Notes: a model not told the origin generated them from the sequence alone. 64,000 nucleotides of DNA from SCTD01 sp963781675 (GCA_963781675.1 CAWAGF010000001.1:372001-436000), one strand, 5' to 3'. Counted from the first letter of the stretch, positions 42,308 through 51,062 are shown. Translations and numbers: made by a program.

Positions 42308-42772
42308 GTGGCCGAGGTGGTCGGCACGGCCGTCCTGCGCGACTTCCCCCTGCGCGTGTGGGCGCGGTCGCGCCAGCACAGCGACGAGGTCATGCGGGAG
42401 TTCACGCTGATGCTGGAGGGCGAGCGCAGCGGGCAGACCAGCCTGGCCGTGCCGAAGGCGCTGGTCGACCTCGCCGACATGTTCACCTCGCAGTTCGGGC
42501 CGCTGCTCGATCAGCTCTACGCCGCCCGGGAGGCCGCGCTCGAGCAGGGGCTGGACCGGATGGACTCCGAGGTCGCGCTGGTGCCCGGCACGCCGGAGCT
42601 GCTCGGCCAGGTGCGCCAGGTCATGGACGCGGTCGACGCCTACTGCCGCACCGGCGACCTGCTGACCCTCGAGCGCGAGGAGGCCGACCGCCGGCTGTTC
42701 GACTGGACGTTGGAGCAGCTGGTCGCGCAGTACGAGGGTCAGGAGCCGACCCCCTGGAGCGGGCCCTTCTGA
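42308..42772 (+). CDS. Hypothetical protein, all-helical, actinobacterial type
   Basis: Intact 154-residue protein with no membrane segment and no family I can name. It is rich in charged helical sequence: LRVWARSRQHSDEVMREFTL, LVDLADMFTSQFGPLLDQLY, LLGQVRQVMDAVDAYCRTG. The strongest local motif is RDFPLRVWARSRQHSDEV. A GCGAGG sequence lies six bases before the GTG. The gene converges with the AI-2E transporter gene with six bases between. Codon use is like that of its neighbours. I would not assign a function. Confidence 0.7.
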   Translation: MAEVVGTAVLRDFPLRVWARSRQHSDEVMREFTLMLEGERSGQTSLAVPKALVDLADMFTSQFGPLLDQLYAAREAALEQGLDRMDSEVALVPGTPELLGQVRQVMDAVDAYCRTGDLLTLEREEADRRLFDWTLEQLVAQYEGQEPTPWSGPF

Positions 42773-42778
42773 CGAGGG

Positions 42779-44017
42779 CTACGGCTCCGACGCGGGCCCG
42801 GTGCGGGCGAGGTCCGGGTCCGGCCGACCGGCGGCGGCAGGGGGTGACTCCGGCGGCGCGGGCTCCAGCTCGGCGAGCTGCTGCCGGACGTACCGGATCG
42901 TCACGGCCGCGACGGACAGCACGGGCACGGCGAGGAACGCGCCGACGATGCCGCTCAGGCTCCCGCCGGCGGTGACGGCGAGGATCACCGCGGCCGGGTG
43001 CAGGTCGAGGGTGCGGCCGACCAGGATCGGCTGCAGGACGTTGCCCTCGAGCTGCTGCACGACGAGCACGATGACGACCACGATGAGGGCGCTGGTCGGG
43101 CCGTCGGTCACGAGGGCGACCAGCGCGGCCAGGGCGCCGCTGACCACGGCCCCGATGATCGGGATGAACGCGCCGAAGAAGACGAGCACCGCGAGCGGCA
43201 GCGCCAGCGGCACTCCCAGCACGGCCAGGCCGACGCCGATGAAGACCGCGTCGACGAGGCCGACCGCCGCCTGGGCCTTGATGAAGCCGGACAGCGTCAC
43301 CCACGAGCGCTGCGCCACCGCGCTGACGTGCGGGGCGGCGCGCGGGCCGACCAGGCCGCCGATCCAGGGCAGGAACTTCGGCCCGTCCTTCAGGTAGAAG
43401 AAGCACAGCACCAGCGCCAGCAGTCCCGTGAGCAGCAGCGAGCCGGCGGCCGCGGCACCGCTGAGGACGCGCTTGGCGATGTCCTGGGCGTTGGCCTGCA
43501 GCTCGCCGATGACGTTCTCGACCGTCGCGCCGATGCGCTCCTCGCCGAGGTTGAAGGGCGGGCCGGTCAGGCCCTGCTCGAGCTCGCCGAGGCCGGCGGT
43601 CACCTGGTCGGCGATCTCCTGCGCCTGGCCGGTCACCTGGGGCGCGAGCCCGCCGATGATGCCGAACAGCACGAGCAGCGCGACCACCAGGACCGACAGC
43701 GCGGCCAGCGCGTCGGGGGCGCCCTTGCGGCGCAGGAACCGGGCGGCGGGCCAGAGCACGGTGGCGAGCAGCAGCGCAAGCAGGACCGGGAGCAGGACGA
43801 CCCAGAGCTTCCCGGCCAGGTAGCCCAGCACCACGACGGCCAGCACGATGAGCAGGAAGCGCCCGCTGGTGACCGCCAGGCCTCGGAACGCGCTGCCGAC
43901 TACGGCCTCGCGCCGCCGGCTGGACTCCGGGACCGCGCGGTGCCGCACGACGACCGGCGCAGCCTCGTCCGCCTCCGTGCGCGCAGGGTCGTCCGCGGTC
44001 TGGTCAGATGACGTCAC
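42779..44017 (-). CDS. AI-2E family transporter (PerM/YdiK type)
   Basis: Intact protein of about 412 residues with seven to eight membrane helices. Family marks: VLLPVLLALLLATVLWPAAR, a long central soluble helix region (QEIADQVTAGLGELEQGL), LVLCFFYLKDGPKFLPWIGG, GVPLALPLAVLVFFGAFIPI and QQLEGNVLQPILVGRTLDL. The family includes AI-2 exporters and Na+/H+-type antiporters, so the cargo is not known. The GTG at 44017 is chosen because CAGGAT lies exactly six bases before it; the frame is open further upstream into the opposite-strand phosphoglucomutase gene. Confidence 0.9.
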   Translation of the reverse strand: MTSSDQTADDPARTEADEAAPVVVRHRAVPESSRRREAVVGSAFRGLAVTSGRFLLIVLAVVVLGYLAGKLWVVLLPVLLALLLATVLWPAARFLRRKGAPDALAALSVLVVALLVLFGIIGGLAPQVTGQAQEIADQVTAGLGELEQGLTGPPFNLGEERIGATVENVIGELQANAQDIAKRVLSGAAAAGSLLLTGLLALVLCFFYLKDGPKFLPWIGGLVGPRAAPHVSAVAQRSWVTLSGFIKAQAAVGLVDAVFIGVGLAVLGVPLALPLAVLVFFGAFIPIIGAVVSGALAALVALVTDGPTSALIVVVIVLVVQQLEGNVLQPILVGRTLDLHPAAVILAVTAGGSLSGIVGAFLAVPVLSVAAVTIRYVRQQLAELEPAPPESPPAAAGRPDPDLARTGPASEP

Positions 44018-44023
44018 GCGGGC

Positions 44024-44029
44024 ATCCTG
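44024..44029 (-). promoter_or_regulatory. -10-like CAGGAT before the AI-2E transporter gene
   Basis: On the minus strand CAGGAT, six bases, then GTG at 44017; no Shine-Dalgarno. It lacks T1 of the -10 consensus. Confidence 0.4.
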
Positions 44030-44062
44030 CCCCGTGCCGCAGCAGCGATGCCGAGGAGCGAC

Positions 44063-44803
44063 GTGCCCCACACCCCGCTGGGCCTGCCGCCGGAGGTGCG
44101 GCTGTGCCTGTTCGACCTGGACGGTGTCCTGACCGACACCGCCGCTGTGCACACGGTCGCGTGGAAGCAGACGTTCGACGCCTACCTGCAGGAGCGGGAC
44201 GGCGACGCCTTCGTCCCCTTCGACACGAGCAGCGACTACCCGCGCTACGTCGACGGCAAGCCGCGCGCGGACGGCGTGCGGTCCTTCCTGGAGTCGCGCC
44301 AGATCGACCTGCCGGACGGGGACCCGGACGACGGCCCGGACCGCGAGACGGTGCACGGCCTGGGCGCGCGCAAGAACGAGCTGCTGCTCGCGCTGATCGA
44401 GCGCGACGGCGTGGAGGTCTTCCCCGCGTCGGTGCGCTACCTCGAGGCGGTGCGCGCCGCCGGGCTGCGGACCGCCGTGGTGTCGTCCAGCGCGAACACG
44501 AGGCAGGTGCTCGAGGTCACCGGGCTGACCCCGCTGCTCGAGCTGCGGATGGACGCCTTGGTCGCGCGCGAGCGCGGGCTGGCGGGCAAGCCGGCGCCGG
44601 ACACCTTCCTCGCCGCGGCGGCCGACCTCGGCGGCGGGCCGCAGGACAGCGCGGTGTTCGAGGACGCCCTCGCCGGTGTCGCGTCCGGGAAGGCGGGCGG
44701 CTTCGCCTACGTCGTCGGCGTCGACCGCGCGGGCCAGGCGGACGCGCTGCGCGAGGCCGGCGCCGACGTCGTCGTCCGCGAGCTCGACGAGCTGCTCCCA
44801 TGA
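44063..44803 (+). CDS. pgmB: Beta-phosphoglucomutase (HAD family)
   Basis: Intact protein of 246 residues. It converts beta-glucose 1-phosphate to glucose 6-phosphate. HAD motif I is LFDLDGVLTDTAAVH with both aspartates, motif II is the serine region VVSSSANTRQVLE, motif III the lysine in GLAGKPAPDTF and motif IV VFEDALAGVASGKAGG. The GTG at 44063 has GAGGAG four bases upstream; an ATG at 44048 would add five residues. The stop overlaps the start of the GH65 phosphorylase (ATGA), the classic pair in which the phosphorylase makes beta-glucose 1-phosphate and this enzyme feeds it to glycolysis. Confidence 0.92.
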   Translation: MPHTPLGLPPEVRLCLFDLDGVLTDTAAVHTVAWKQTFDAYLQERDGDAFVPFDTSSDYPRYVDGKPRADGVRSFLESRQIDLPDGDPDDGPDRETVHGLGARKNELLLALIERDGVEVFPASVRYLEAVRAAGLRTAVVSSSANTRQVLEVTGLTPLLELRMDALVARERGLAGKPAPDTFLAAAADLGGGPQDSAVFEDALAGVASGKAGGFAYVVGVDRAGQADALREAGADVVVRELDELLP

Positions 44804-47163
44804 GCCGCGACGCCTTCCCGGTCGAGCCGTGGTGCCTGCGCGAGCCGCAGCTCGACCTGGACCGGCTGGCCCGCACCGAGTCGCTGTTCACCGTGTCGAA
44901 CGGCCACGTCGGGCTGCGCGGCAACCTCGACGAGGGCGACCCGCACGTGCTGCCCGGCAGCTACCTCAACTCCGTCTACGAGCTGCGCCCGCTGCCGTAC
45001 GCCGAGAGCGGCTACGGATACCCCGAGTCCGGCCAGTCGGTCATCAACGTCACCAACGGCAAGCTCGTCCGGCTGCTGGTGGACGACGAGCCGTTCGACG
45101 TCCGCTACGGCGAGCTCAAGCGGCACGAGCGCTGCCTCGACTTCCGCGCCGGCGTGCTGGACCGCCAGGTGGAGTGGGTCTCCCCTGCCGGTCAGGAGAT
45201 CCAGGTCCGCTCCCGCCGGCTGGTGTCCCTGACGCAGCGCGGCGTCGTGGCCCTCTGCTACGAGGTCGAGCCGGTCGGCGGCGAGGCGCGCGTGGTCGTG
45301 CAGTCCGAGCTGGTCGCCGACGAGGAGCTCGTCGAGCTGAGCAAGGGCGACCCGCGCGCGGCCGCCGCGCTCAGCCACCCGCTGGAGTCCGAGGAGGCCT
45401 CCGCGAGCGGCAGCGGCGGCCACCTGGTGCACCGCACCAAGCGCAGCGGCATCCGGGTCGGCGCCGCGATGGAGCACGTCGTCTCGGCGCCCGACGGGGT
45501 GGAGGTCGGCATCAGCGCGTCCGCCGTGGAGGACTGGGCTCGCGTCAGCATCACCGCCAAGCTGCAGCCCGGCCAGCGCCTCACCATCGTCAAGCTCGTC
45601 GCCTACGGCTGGTCGCACCGCAGGTCGCTGCCGGCCGTGCGCGACCAGGTGGCCGCCGCGCTCACCGCGGCCTGCGCCACCGGGTGGGACGAGCTGCTCG
45701 CCGAGCAGCGCGAGTACCTCGACGACTTCTGGGACCGGGCCGACGTCGAGGTCGACGGCGACCCGGAGCTGCAGCAGGCGGTGCGGTTCGGCCTGTTCCA
45801 CGTCCTGCAGGCCGGGGCGCGCGCCGAGCGGCGGCCGATCGCGGCGAAGGGGCTCACCGGGCCGGGCTACGACGGCCACTCCTTCTGGGACACCGAGACC
45901 TTCGTGCTCCCGGTCCTCACGCACACCACGCCGTCGGCGGCCGCCGACGTCCTGCGCTGGCGGCACGCGACGCTGCCCATGGCGCTCGAGCGCGCGCGGC
46001 AGCTCGGCCTCCAGGGCGCGGCCTTCCCGTGGCGCACCATCAACGGCGAGGAGTGCTCCGGCTACTGGCCCGCCGGCACGGCCGCGTTCCACATCAACGC
46101 CGACATCGCCGACGCCCTGGTGCGGTACGTCTCCGCCACCAGCGACGTCGAGCTCGAGCGCGAGGTCGGGGTCGACCTGCTCGTGCAGACGGCCCGGCTC
46201 TGGATGTCGCTCGGCCACCGGACGCTGGACGGCCAGTTCCGCCTGGACGGCGTCACCGGGCCCGACGAGTACAGCGCGATCGCCGACAACAACGTCTTCA
46301 CCAACCTGATGGCAGCGCGCAACCTGCGCGCGGCGGCCGACGTCGTCGTGCGCCACCCGGACCTCGGCGGGCTGCTGACCGTCGAGGGGGAGGAGGTCGC
46401 CGCCTGGCGCGACGCCGCAGCCGCGATGCACGTCCCGTACGACGAGGAGCTCGGCGTGCACCCGCAGTCCGAGGGGTTCACCCGGCACCGGCCGTGGGAC
46501 TTCGGAGCGACCTCGCCGGAGCAGTACCCGCTGATGCTGCACTTCCCGTACTTCCAGCTCTACCGGCAGCAGGTGGTCAAGCAGGCCGACCTCGTGCTGG
46601 CGATGCAGCTGTGCGGCGACGCGTTCACGGCGGAGCAGAAGCGCCGCAACGTCGACTACTACGAGCCGCTGACCGTGCGCGACTCGTCGCTGTCGTCCGC
46701 GACGCAGGCGGTGCTGGCGGCCGAGGTCGGGTACCTCGCGCTGGCGTACGACTACGCCGCCGAGGCGCTGCTCATGGACCTGCGGGACCTGCACCACAAC
46801 ACGGCCGGCGGGCTGCACATGGCGTCGCTGGCCGGCGGGTGGACCGCGCTGGTCGCCGGCTTCGGCGGGATGCGCGATGAGGGCGGGCTGCTGTCGTTCT
46901 CGCCCGGCCTGCCGGAGGGGCTCGACCGGCTGGCCTTCCGGGTCGTGCGCGGTGACGGCGTGCTGTGCGTCGAGGTGCTGCCCCAGCAGGTGACGTACGA
47001 GCTCAAGCGCAGCAGCGGGTCGCTCGTCGTGCGGCACCTGGCGGAGGACCTCGAGCTGAGGACCGGCGAGCCGGTCGTGCGCCCGCTCGAGCGCCGGGTG
47101 GAGGCGACACCTGCACCGTTCCAGCCGCCGGGGCGTGCGCCCGCGCGAAGGGGCCGCTCCTAG
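44800..47163 (+). CDS. Glycoside hydrolase family 65 disaccharide phosphorylase
   Basis: Intact 787-residue enzyme, phosphorolysing an alpha-glucosyl disaccharide (maltose, trehalose, kojibiose or nigerose). N-terminal beta-sandwich: ESLFTVSNGHVGLRGNLDEG. The catalytic (alpha/alpha)6 barrel carries GYDGHSFWDTETFVLPVLTH and the general-acid glutamate in DGVTGPDEYSAIADNN. The phosphate-side segment is LHHNTAGGLHMASLAGGW. Length is as usual for GH65. The substrate cannot be fixed by eye; trehalose or maltose is commonest in actinobacteria. It is coupled to beta-phosphoglucomutase and overlaps the converging nucleoside hydrolase gene by four bases. Confidence 0.93.
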   Translation: MSRDAFPVEPWCLREPQLDLDRLARTESLFTVSNGHVGLRGNLDEGDPHVLPGSYLNSVYELRPLPYAESGYGYPESGQSVINVTNGKLVRLLVDDEPFDVRYGELKRHERCLDFRAGVLDRQVEWVSPAGQEIQVRSRRLVSLTQRGVVALCYEVEPVGGEARVVVQSELVADEELVELSKGDPRAAAALSHPLESEEASASGSGGHLVHRTKRSGIRVGAAMEHVVSAPDGVEVGISASAVEDWARVSITAKLQPGQRLTIVKLVAYGWSHRRSLPAVRDQVAAALTAACATGWDELLAEQREYLDDFWDRADVEVDGDPELQQAVRFGLFHVLQAGARAERRPIAAKGLTGPGYDGHSFWDTETFVLPVLTHTTPSAAADVLRWRHATLPMALERARQLGLQGAAFPWRTINGEECSGYWPAGTAAFHINADIADALVRYVSATSDVELEREVGVDLLVQTARLWMSLGHRTLDGQFRLDGVTGPDEYSAIADNNVFTNLMAARNLRAAADVVVRHPDLGGLLTVEGEEVAAWRDAAAAMHVPYDEELGVHPQSEGFTRHRPWDFGATSPEQYPLMLHFPYFQLYRQQVVKQADLVLAMQLCGDAFTAEQKRRNVDYYEPLTVRDSSLSSATQAVLAAEVGYLALAYDYAAEALLMDLRDLHHNTAGGLHMASLAGGWTALVAGFGGMRDEGGLLSFSPGLPEGLDRLAFRVVRGDGVLCVEVLPQQVTYELKRSSGSLVVRHLAEDLELRTGEPVVRPLERRVEATPAPFQPPGRAPARRGRS

Positions 47164-48164
47164 CGGTCGGCCAGCACCCGGAACAGGTCGGCGTAGACGG
47201 CGTCGCGGTCGACGCCCCACGCCTCGCGCATGAGGTGCCGGTCAGGACCGGCGTCCTCCCACCGCAGGTCACGGCCGAGCCGGGGCGTCGGCACCAGCCC
47301 GGTCGTGAGCCACGCCGGCTCGAGCGCCCACGCGACGTTGACGAGGTCCCACACGACCTTGGTCCTGCCGCGCCCGGTGCCGAGGAACGGCGAGCCCTCG
47401 CCGAGGTCGTAGAGGTAGTCGCCGACCGCCCCGCGCCCCTTCACGTGCTCGCGCAGCTCGGGCAGGCTGACCCGCAGCTGCTCGCCGACGTAGTAGCCGG
47501 GCAGGTAGACGAACGGCACGCCCGACTCGAGCAGCACCCGCGAGGCCGGCAGGTCCTGCACGAGGTTGAACGAGCGGTTCGGCTGCGGCCAGAAGCTCGG
47601 GTAGGCGGAGGTCCACACCACGCTGATGCGCTCGCGGATCGTGGGGTCGGTGAGCACGGCCGACGCGACGTTGGTGGCGGCGCCGATGGCCAGCACGTGC
47701 AGCGGGCCCTCGCGGTCCTCGTGCGCCAGCGCGATGAGGCTCTCGACGGCGTCGCTCGCGACCGCCGTCTGCTCGTCGGGCAGGAAGGCCGCACAGCCGT
47801 CGACGACGGGGACGTCCGACCCGCACAGGCCGGCGATCGTGCGGCACTCCTGCGCGGCGCGGGCCACGCCGTCCGCGGCGTCCAGCACCATGACGTCCCC
47901 GAACTCCCGGACCAGCTCGTCGATCTTCCTGCGCTCCAGCTCGGTCACCAGCGCGGGGTCCTGGACCAGGTGCGTGGCATGGGAGTACGGCGCCGCGTGC
48001 AGCGCCCGCACCCGGAGCCGGTCCGGCCGCAGCAGCGCCCACACGATCGCGAACTGGTCGTCGATCTCGTTGGTCACGTCGGTGTCGAGCACGACCTCGA
48101 CCAGCCCGTCGGGCGGTGCCAGCAGGCGCTCGCGCAGGTCGGGGTCGAGCGGGGGCAGGTCCAT
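47160..48164 (-). CDS. Inosine-uridine-type nucleoside hydrolase
   Basis: Intact 334-residue enzyme splitting the N-glycosidic bond of ribonucleosides. The calcium-binding N-terminal motif is VVLDTDVTNEIDDQFAIVWA (family DTDxxxxxDD). AIGAATNVASAVLTDPTI corresponds to the LGPLTNIA motif, and the late aspartate region is KVVWDLVNVAWAL. The form DTDVTNEIDDQ marks the divergent subgroup of the family, so the preferred nucleoside is uncertain. ATG start of leaderless type, divergent from the phosphoesterase gene across 131 bases. Confidence 0.88.
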   Translation of the reverse strand: MDLPPLDPDLRERLLAPPDGLVEVVLDTDVTNEIDDQFAIVWALLRPDRLRVRALHAAPYSHATHLVQDPALVTELERRKIDELVREFGDVMVLDAADGVARAAQECRTIAGLCGSDVPVVDGCAAFLPDEQTAVASDAVESLIALAHEDREGPLHVLAIGAATNVASAVLTDPTIRERISVVWTSAYPSFWPQPNRSFNLVQDLPASRVLLESGVPFVYLPGYYVGEQLRVSLPELREHVKGRGAVGDYLYDLGEGSPFLGTGRGRTKVVWDLVNVAWALEPAWLTTGLVPTPRLGRDLRWEDAGPDRHLMREAWGVDRDAVYADLFRVLADR

Positions 48165-48171
48165 CGGCCGT

Positions 48172-48177
48172 ACGTTA
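48172..48177 (-). promoter_or_regulatory. -10 hexamer TAACGT before the nucleoside hydrolase
   Basis: On the minus strand TAACGT, seven bases, then ATG at 48164; no Shine-Dalgarno. Confidence 0.5.
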
Positions 48178-48282
48178 GGGCCCGTGCGTGCGGCGCACCT
48201 CTCGCAGGAGGAGCGGCCCGCAGCGGCGAGGCAGGCAACCGGCGCGGCCGCGCGATCGTGCGCAGCGGTCCGCTCGGCTGAC

Positions 48283-48288
48283 TACTGT
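48283..48288 (+). promoter_or_regulatory. -10 hexamer TACTGT before the phosphoesterase
   Basis: TACTGT, seven bases, then GTG at 48296; no Shine-Dalgarno. Confidence 0.5.
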
Positions 48289-48295
48289 CGGTCCC

Positions 48296-49735
48296 GTGGA
48301 CGAGGGCAGCGCGGCACCGCCATCGCGCTTGCGCAGGACCGGACGGCAGCTGTCGGTCGCCGCCGTCGCGCTGGTCGCCGCCGGTACCGCCGTCACCGCC
48401 TGGGGCGGCACGTCGCGCGACATCGGCCCGCTCGAGACGCGGCTGTCGCTGGTGCCGTCGCTGCACGGCGGCATCTCCGTCGGCGTCCCGCCGCTCGGGC
48501 GGCTCGGCCTCGACACGCACGCCGGTCCCCTGCAGGTGCAGGCCACCGTCACCGGCATCGACCCGGGCCGCGCGCGCAGCCTGCTGAGCGCGAGCAACCC
48601 GGGGCGGACTGTCACCGCGCAGGTCACCGCGGACTCGCAGGACGCGGTGGCCGCGGCTGCGGCGCGGGCCCTGCTCCTCGCCCTGGGGGGATCCGCGGTG
48701 GCGTGCGCCGTGGTGTTCCGCCGGCGCCGGGCGGTGCTCGGCGGCACGGCCGTGGTCACCGCGCTGCTCGCCGTGTCAGCCGTCGTGGCCGGCGCGACGC
48801 TGCGCCCGGAGGCGCTGGAGGAGCCCCGCTTCGACGGGCTGCTCGTGCAGGCGCCCGCACTCATCGGCCGGGTGGAGAGCTTCGAGGCGTACAGCGAGCG
48901 CGTTGCACAGCTGACCTCCAACGTCGCCCGCGTCTACGGCAGCCTGGCGACGCTGCCGGCGGCTCCCGGTCCGGAGAGCACCCGCGTGCTGTGGGTCTCC
49001 GACGTGCACCTCAACCCCCAGGCCTTCGCTGTGATGGCGCAGCTCGTCGAGCAGTTCGACGTCGCGGCGATCGTCGACACCGGCGACCTCACCGACCTCG
49101 GCAGCGTCCCGGAGAACCGCCTCGTGTCGGCGATCGGCACCTTCGGGGTGCCCTACCTGTTCGTGCGCGGCAACCACGACTCGCGCGCGGTCACGCAGTC
49201 CTTCGTCGCGCGGCAGAAGGGCGCCAGGGTGCTGGACGAGGGTGCGGTGGTGGAGGTAGCCGGCATCCGCTTCACCGGGACAGGTGACCCGACGTTCACC
49301 CCGAACAAGCAGGTCAAGACCCAGCGCGCGGCCGACGACGAGGAGCTGCGCGAGGCGGGGGAGGCGCTCCGCGAGGCGATCGACGCCGACCCCGCGCCGG
49401 TCGACGTCGCCCTGGTGCACAACCCGAAGATGGCGGTGCCGCTGTTCGGCAAGGTGCCGCTCGTGCTCGACGGCCACCTGCACGAGCGCGCCAGCCGCTT
49501 CGGCGACGGGACCCTCGAGCTGACGCAGGGCTCGTCCGGCGGCGCCGGGCTGCGCACGCTGGACAAGTCCGAGGACCCGTTGCCGCTGCAGATGTCGATC
49601 CTGCACTTCGACGCGGAGGGCGCGCTGCTGGCGGTCGACGACGTGAGCGTGGGCGGTCTGGGCCAGAGCTCGGTGACCGTCGACCGCAAGTCGCCGGCGT
49701 CGTACGCGTCGTCGGACGGCCCGCCGGAGGAGTAG
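48296..49735 (+). CDS. Membrane-bound metallophosphoesterase
   Basis: Intact 479-residue protein. The N-terminal half has a membrane segment near residues 18-37 and another pair around residues 125-165 (ALLLALGGSAVACAVVFRRR, VVTALLAVSAVVAGATL). The C-terminal half is a calcineurin-like phosphoesterase with its metal motifs: VLWVSDVHLNP (DxH), DTGDLTDLG (GD), VRGNHDSRA (GNHD), ALVHNPKMAV and LDGHLHERASRF (GHxH). The active site may face either side of the membrane. The natural substrate is unknown; the family covers phosphodiesters and nucleotide polyphosphates. A leaderless-type GTG start is used. Confidence 0.85.
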   Translation: MDEGSAAPPSRLRRTGRQLSVAAVALVAAGTAVTAWGGTSRDIGPLETRLSLVPSLHGGISVGVPPLGRLGLDTHAGPLQVQATVTGIDPGRARSLLSASNPGRTVTAQVTADSQDAVAAAAARALLLALGGSAVACAVVFRRRRAVLGGTAVVTALLAVSAVVAGATLRPEALEEPRFDGLLVQAPALIGRVESFEAYSERVAQLTSNVARVYGSLATLPAAPGPESTRVLWVSDVHLNPQAFAVMAQLVEQFDVAAIVDTGDLTDLGSVPENRLVSAIGTFGVPYLFVRGNHDSRAVTQSFVARQKGARVLDEGAVVEVAGIRFTGTGDPTFTPNKQVKTQRAADDEELREAGEALREAIDADPAPVDVALVHNPKMAVPLFGKVPLVLDGHLHERASRFGDGTLELTQGSSGGAGLRTLDKSEDPLPLQMSILHFDAEGALLAVDDVSVGGLGQSSVTVDRKSPASYASSDGPPEE

Positions 49736-49770
49736 CGGAACCAGGCGCGGCGCAGTGGCGTCCCACCGTC

Positions 49771-49986
49771 ATGAGCTGCACTCCGGACGCCGTGGTCTGC
49801 GACGACGCCGTATCGGCCGGCCCGCCGACGTGGCTGCTCCTCGTCGAGGTCGCGGCAGGTGCCGTCCTGCTCGCGCTGCTGGCTCTCGTGCTGCTGGAGG
49901 TGGTCCGGCGCCGCCCGGCCCGGAGGCCGCCGGTGCGCCGGGTGCACGTCGACGCCCGCGGTGACGTGGTGCGCCGGGAGCCCTAG
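49771..49986 (+). CDS. Small single-pass membrane protein
   Basis: 71 residues: a short N-terminal part with two cysteines (MSCTPDAVVCDDAV), one membrane helix (WLLLVEVAAGAVLLALLALV) and a strongly basic C-terminal tail rich in Arg and Pro. No family recognised. The ATG lies 35 bases after the phosphoesterase stop without a clear Shine-Dalgarno. Its TAG stop is the first half of the TAGCCT -10 of the next gene. It may be a real small membrane protein, but short GC-rich frames can arise by chance. Confidence 0.5.
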   Translation: MSCTPDAVVCDDAVSAGPPTWLLLVEVAAGAVLLALLALVLLEVVRRRPARRPPVRRVHVDARGDVVRREP

Positions 49987-49989
49987 CCT
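49984..49989 (+). promoter_or_regulatory. -10 hexamer TAGCCT overlapping a stop codon
   Basis: TAGCCT, six bases, then GTG at 49996; no Shine-Dalgarno. Its TAG is also the stop codon of the small membrane-protein gene. Confidence 0.55.
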
Positions 49990-49995
49990 GCGCGC

Positions 49996-50487
49996 GTGAT
50001 CGGTGACCGCTGGGGGGTGACCGCGGCGGAGGCCGCCCGCGCGTTCCCGTGCGACGCGCTGGTGCCGCAGCCCGCCCTGCAGGTGTGGCGCGGAGTCACC
50101 GTCGAGGCGCCGCCGGAGCGGGTGTGGCCGTGGGTGCGCCAGCTCCAGCTCGCGCCGTACTCCTACGACTGGGTGGACAACCTCGGGCGCCGGTCGCCGC
50201 GCAAGCTGCGCGACGTGCCGGAGCCGCGGCCGGGGGACCCGATGAGCCGCAGTGCCGGTCGGCCCGTCGGCCGGGTGGTGGAGGTCGTTCCGGGCGAGCA
50301 CCTGACGGTGGCGGTCATGGGCGCGCTCATGTCGTACGTCCTCGTGCCCCAGGGCGAGCGGACCCGGCTGCTGCTCAAGGTCGTCCTGCAGGACCGGCAC
50401 TGGTGGAACCGCCCGCTGGCGCTCGGCGACCTGCCGATGGCCCGCAAGCAGCTGCTCACGTGGAAGGCGCTGGCGGAGGGGAGGTGA
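49996..50487 (+). CDS. SRPBCC / START-like domain protein
   Basis: Intact 163-residue protein with the helix-grip layout of the SRPBCC (polyketide cyclase-like) superfamily. The opening strand and helix are VWRGVTVEAPPERVWPWVRQ, the middle has PYSYDWVDNLGRRSPRKLRD, the loop GRVVEVVPGEHLTV and later strands TRLLLKVVLQDRHWWN. Such proteins bind hydrophobic ligands; no ligand can be inferred. The last 32 bases overlap the 3' end of the converging TetR gene. Leaderless-type start. Confidence 0.8.
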   Translation: MIGDRWGVTAAEAARAFPCDALVPQPALQVWRGVTVEAPPERVWPWVRQLQLAPYSYDWVDNLGRRSPRKLRDVPEPRPGDPMSRSAGRPVGRVVEVVPGEHLTVAVMGALMSYVLVPQGERTRLLLKVVLQDRHWWNRPLALGDLPMARKQLLTWKALAEGR

Positions 50488-51022
50488 GCGCGCGCAGCGC
50501 CATGGCGCTGAGCTGGCGACGGGCCTCCTCGCGACCGCGGGCGCTGTGCGGGGTGGAGTTCAGCAGCCCGAAGACGGCGTGCGCGCGCAGCCTCGCGGTC
50601 TCGGGCTCGACGCCCGGGTCGAGCCGGCGCAGCACCTCCGTCCACAGCTCGACGTAGCTGCGCTGCAGCCGGCGGACGCGGGCCCGGTCTCGCTCGTTCA
50701 GCGACGGCAGGTCGCGGTCCTGCACCCGGATGAGGTCGGGCTCCCCGAGGGCGAAGTCGGTGTGGAAGTCGACCAGCTGCTGGAGCGCCACTGCCGGGTC
50801 GTCGTGCGCGGCCCGCTGCCGGCCGCCGTCGAGCAGCTGCTCGGAGATGTCCACGAGCAGCCGGGCGAGGATGTCCTCCTTGCCCGAGAAGTGCTTGTAG
50901 ATCGCCGGCCCGCTCACCCCGCAGGCAGCACCGATGTCCTCGACGGAGGTGCCGCGGAAGCCGCGCTCGGCGAACAGACGCGCAGCCTGGCGGAGCATCA
51001 CGTCCCGCGTGCGCACCGCCAC
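50456..51022 (-). CDS. TetR regulator of the acyl-CoA carboxylase operon
   Basis: Intact 188-residue TetR repressor. Helix-turn-helix: RQAARLFAERGFRGTSVEDI then GAACGVSGPAIYKHFSGKED. The ligand domain (about residues 75-188) has LIRVQDRDLPSLNERDRARV. It is divergent from the carboxylase genes, with an inverted repeat covering their -10 hexamer, so it probably represses them and responds to an acyl-CoA or branched-chain breakdown product. In mycobacteria a TetR regulator likewise accompanies the accA1-accD1 branched-chain catabolic genes. The GTG start has AGGGGG six bases upstream. Confidence 0.88.
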   Translation of the reverse strand: MAVRTRDVMLRQAARLFAERGFRGTSVEDIGAACGVSGPAIYKHFSGKEDILARLLVDISEQLLDGGRQRAAHDDPAVALQQLVDFHTDFALGEPDLIRVQDRDLPSLNERDRARVRRLQRSYVELWTEVLRRLDPGVEPETARLRAHAVFGLLNSTPHSARGREEARRQLSAMALRALTSPPPAPST

Positions 51023-51043
51023 GGCGACCCCCTGGACAGAAGT

Positions 51044-51061
51044 GGTTAGCGGACTCTAACC
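51044..51061. promoter_or_regulatory. Operator-like inverted repeat over the carboxylase promoter
   Basis: GGTTAG-CGGACT-CTAACC, a 6-bp perfect inverted repeat with a 6-bp centre. Its right arm overlaps the carboxylase -10 hexamer, so a bound TetR dimer would block RNA polymerase. Confidence 0.55.
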
Positions 51062-51062
51062 T
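51057..51062 (+). promoter_or_regulatory. -10 hexamer TAACCT, leaderless carboxylase gene
   Basis: TAACCT, seven bases, then ATG at 51070; no Shine-Dalgarno. Confidence 0.55.
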
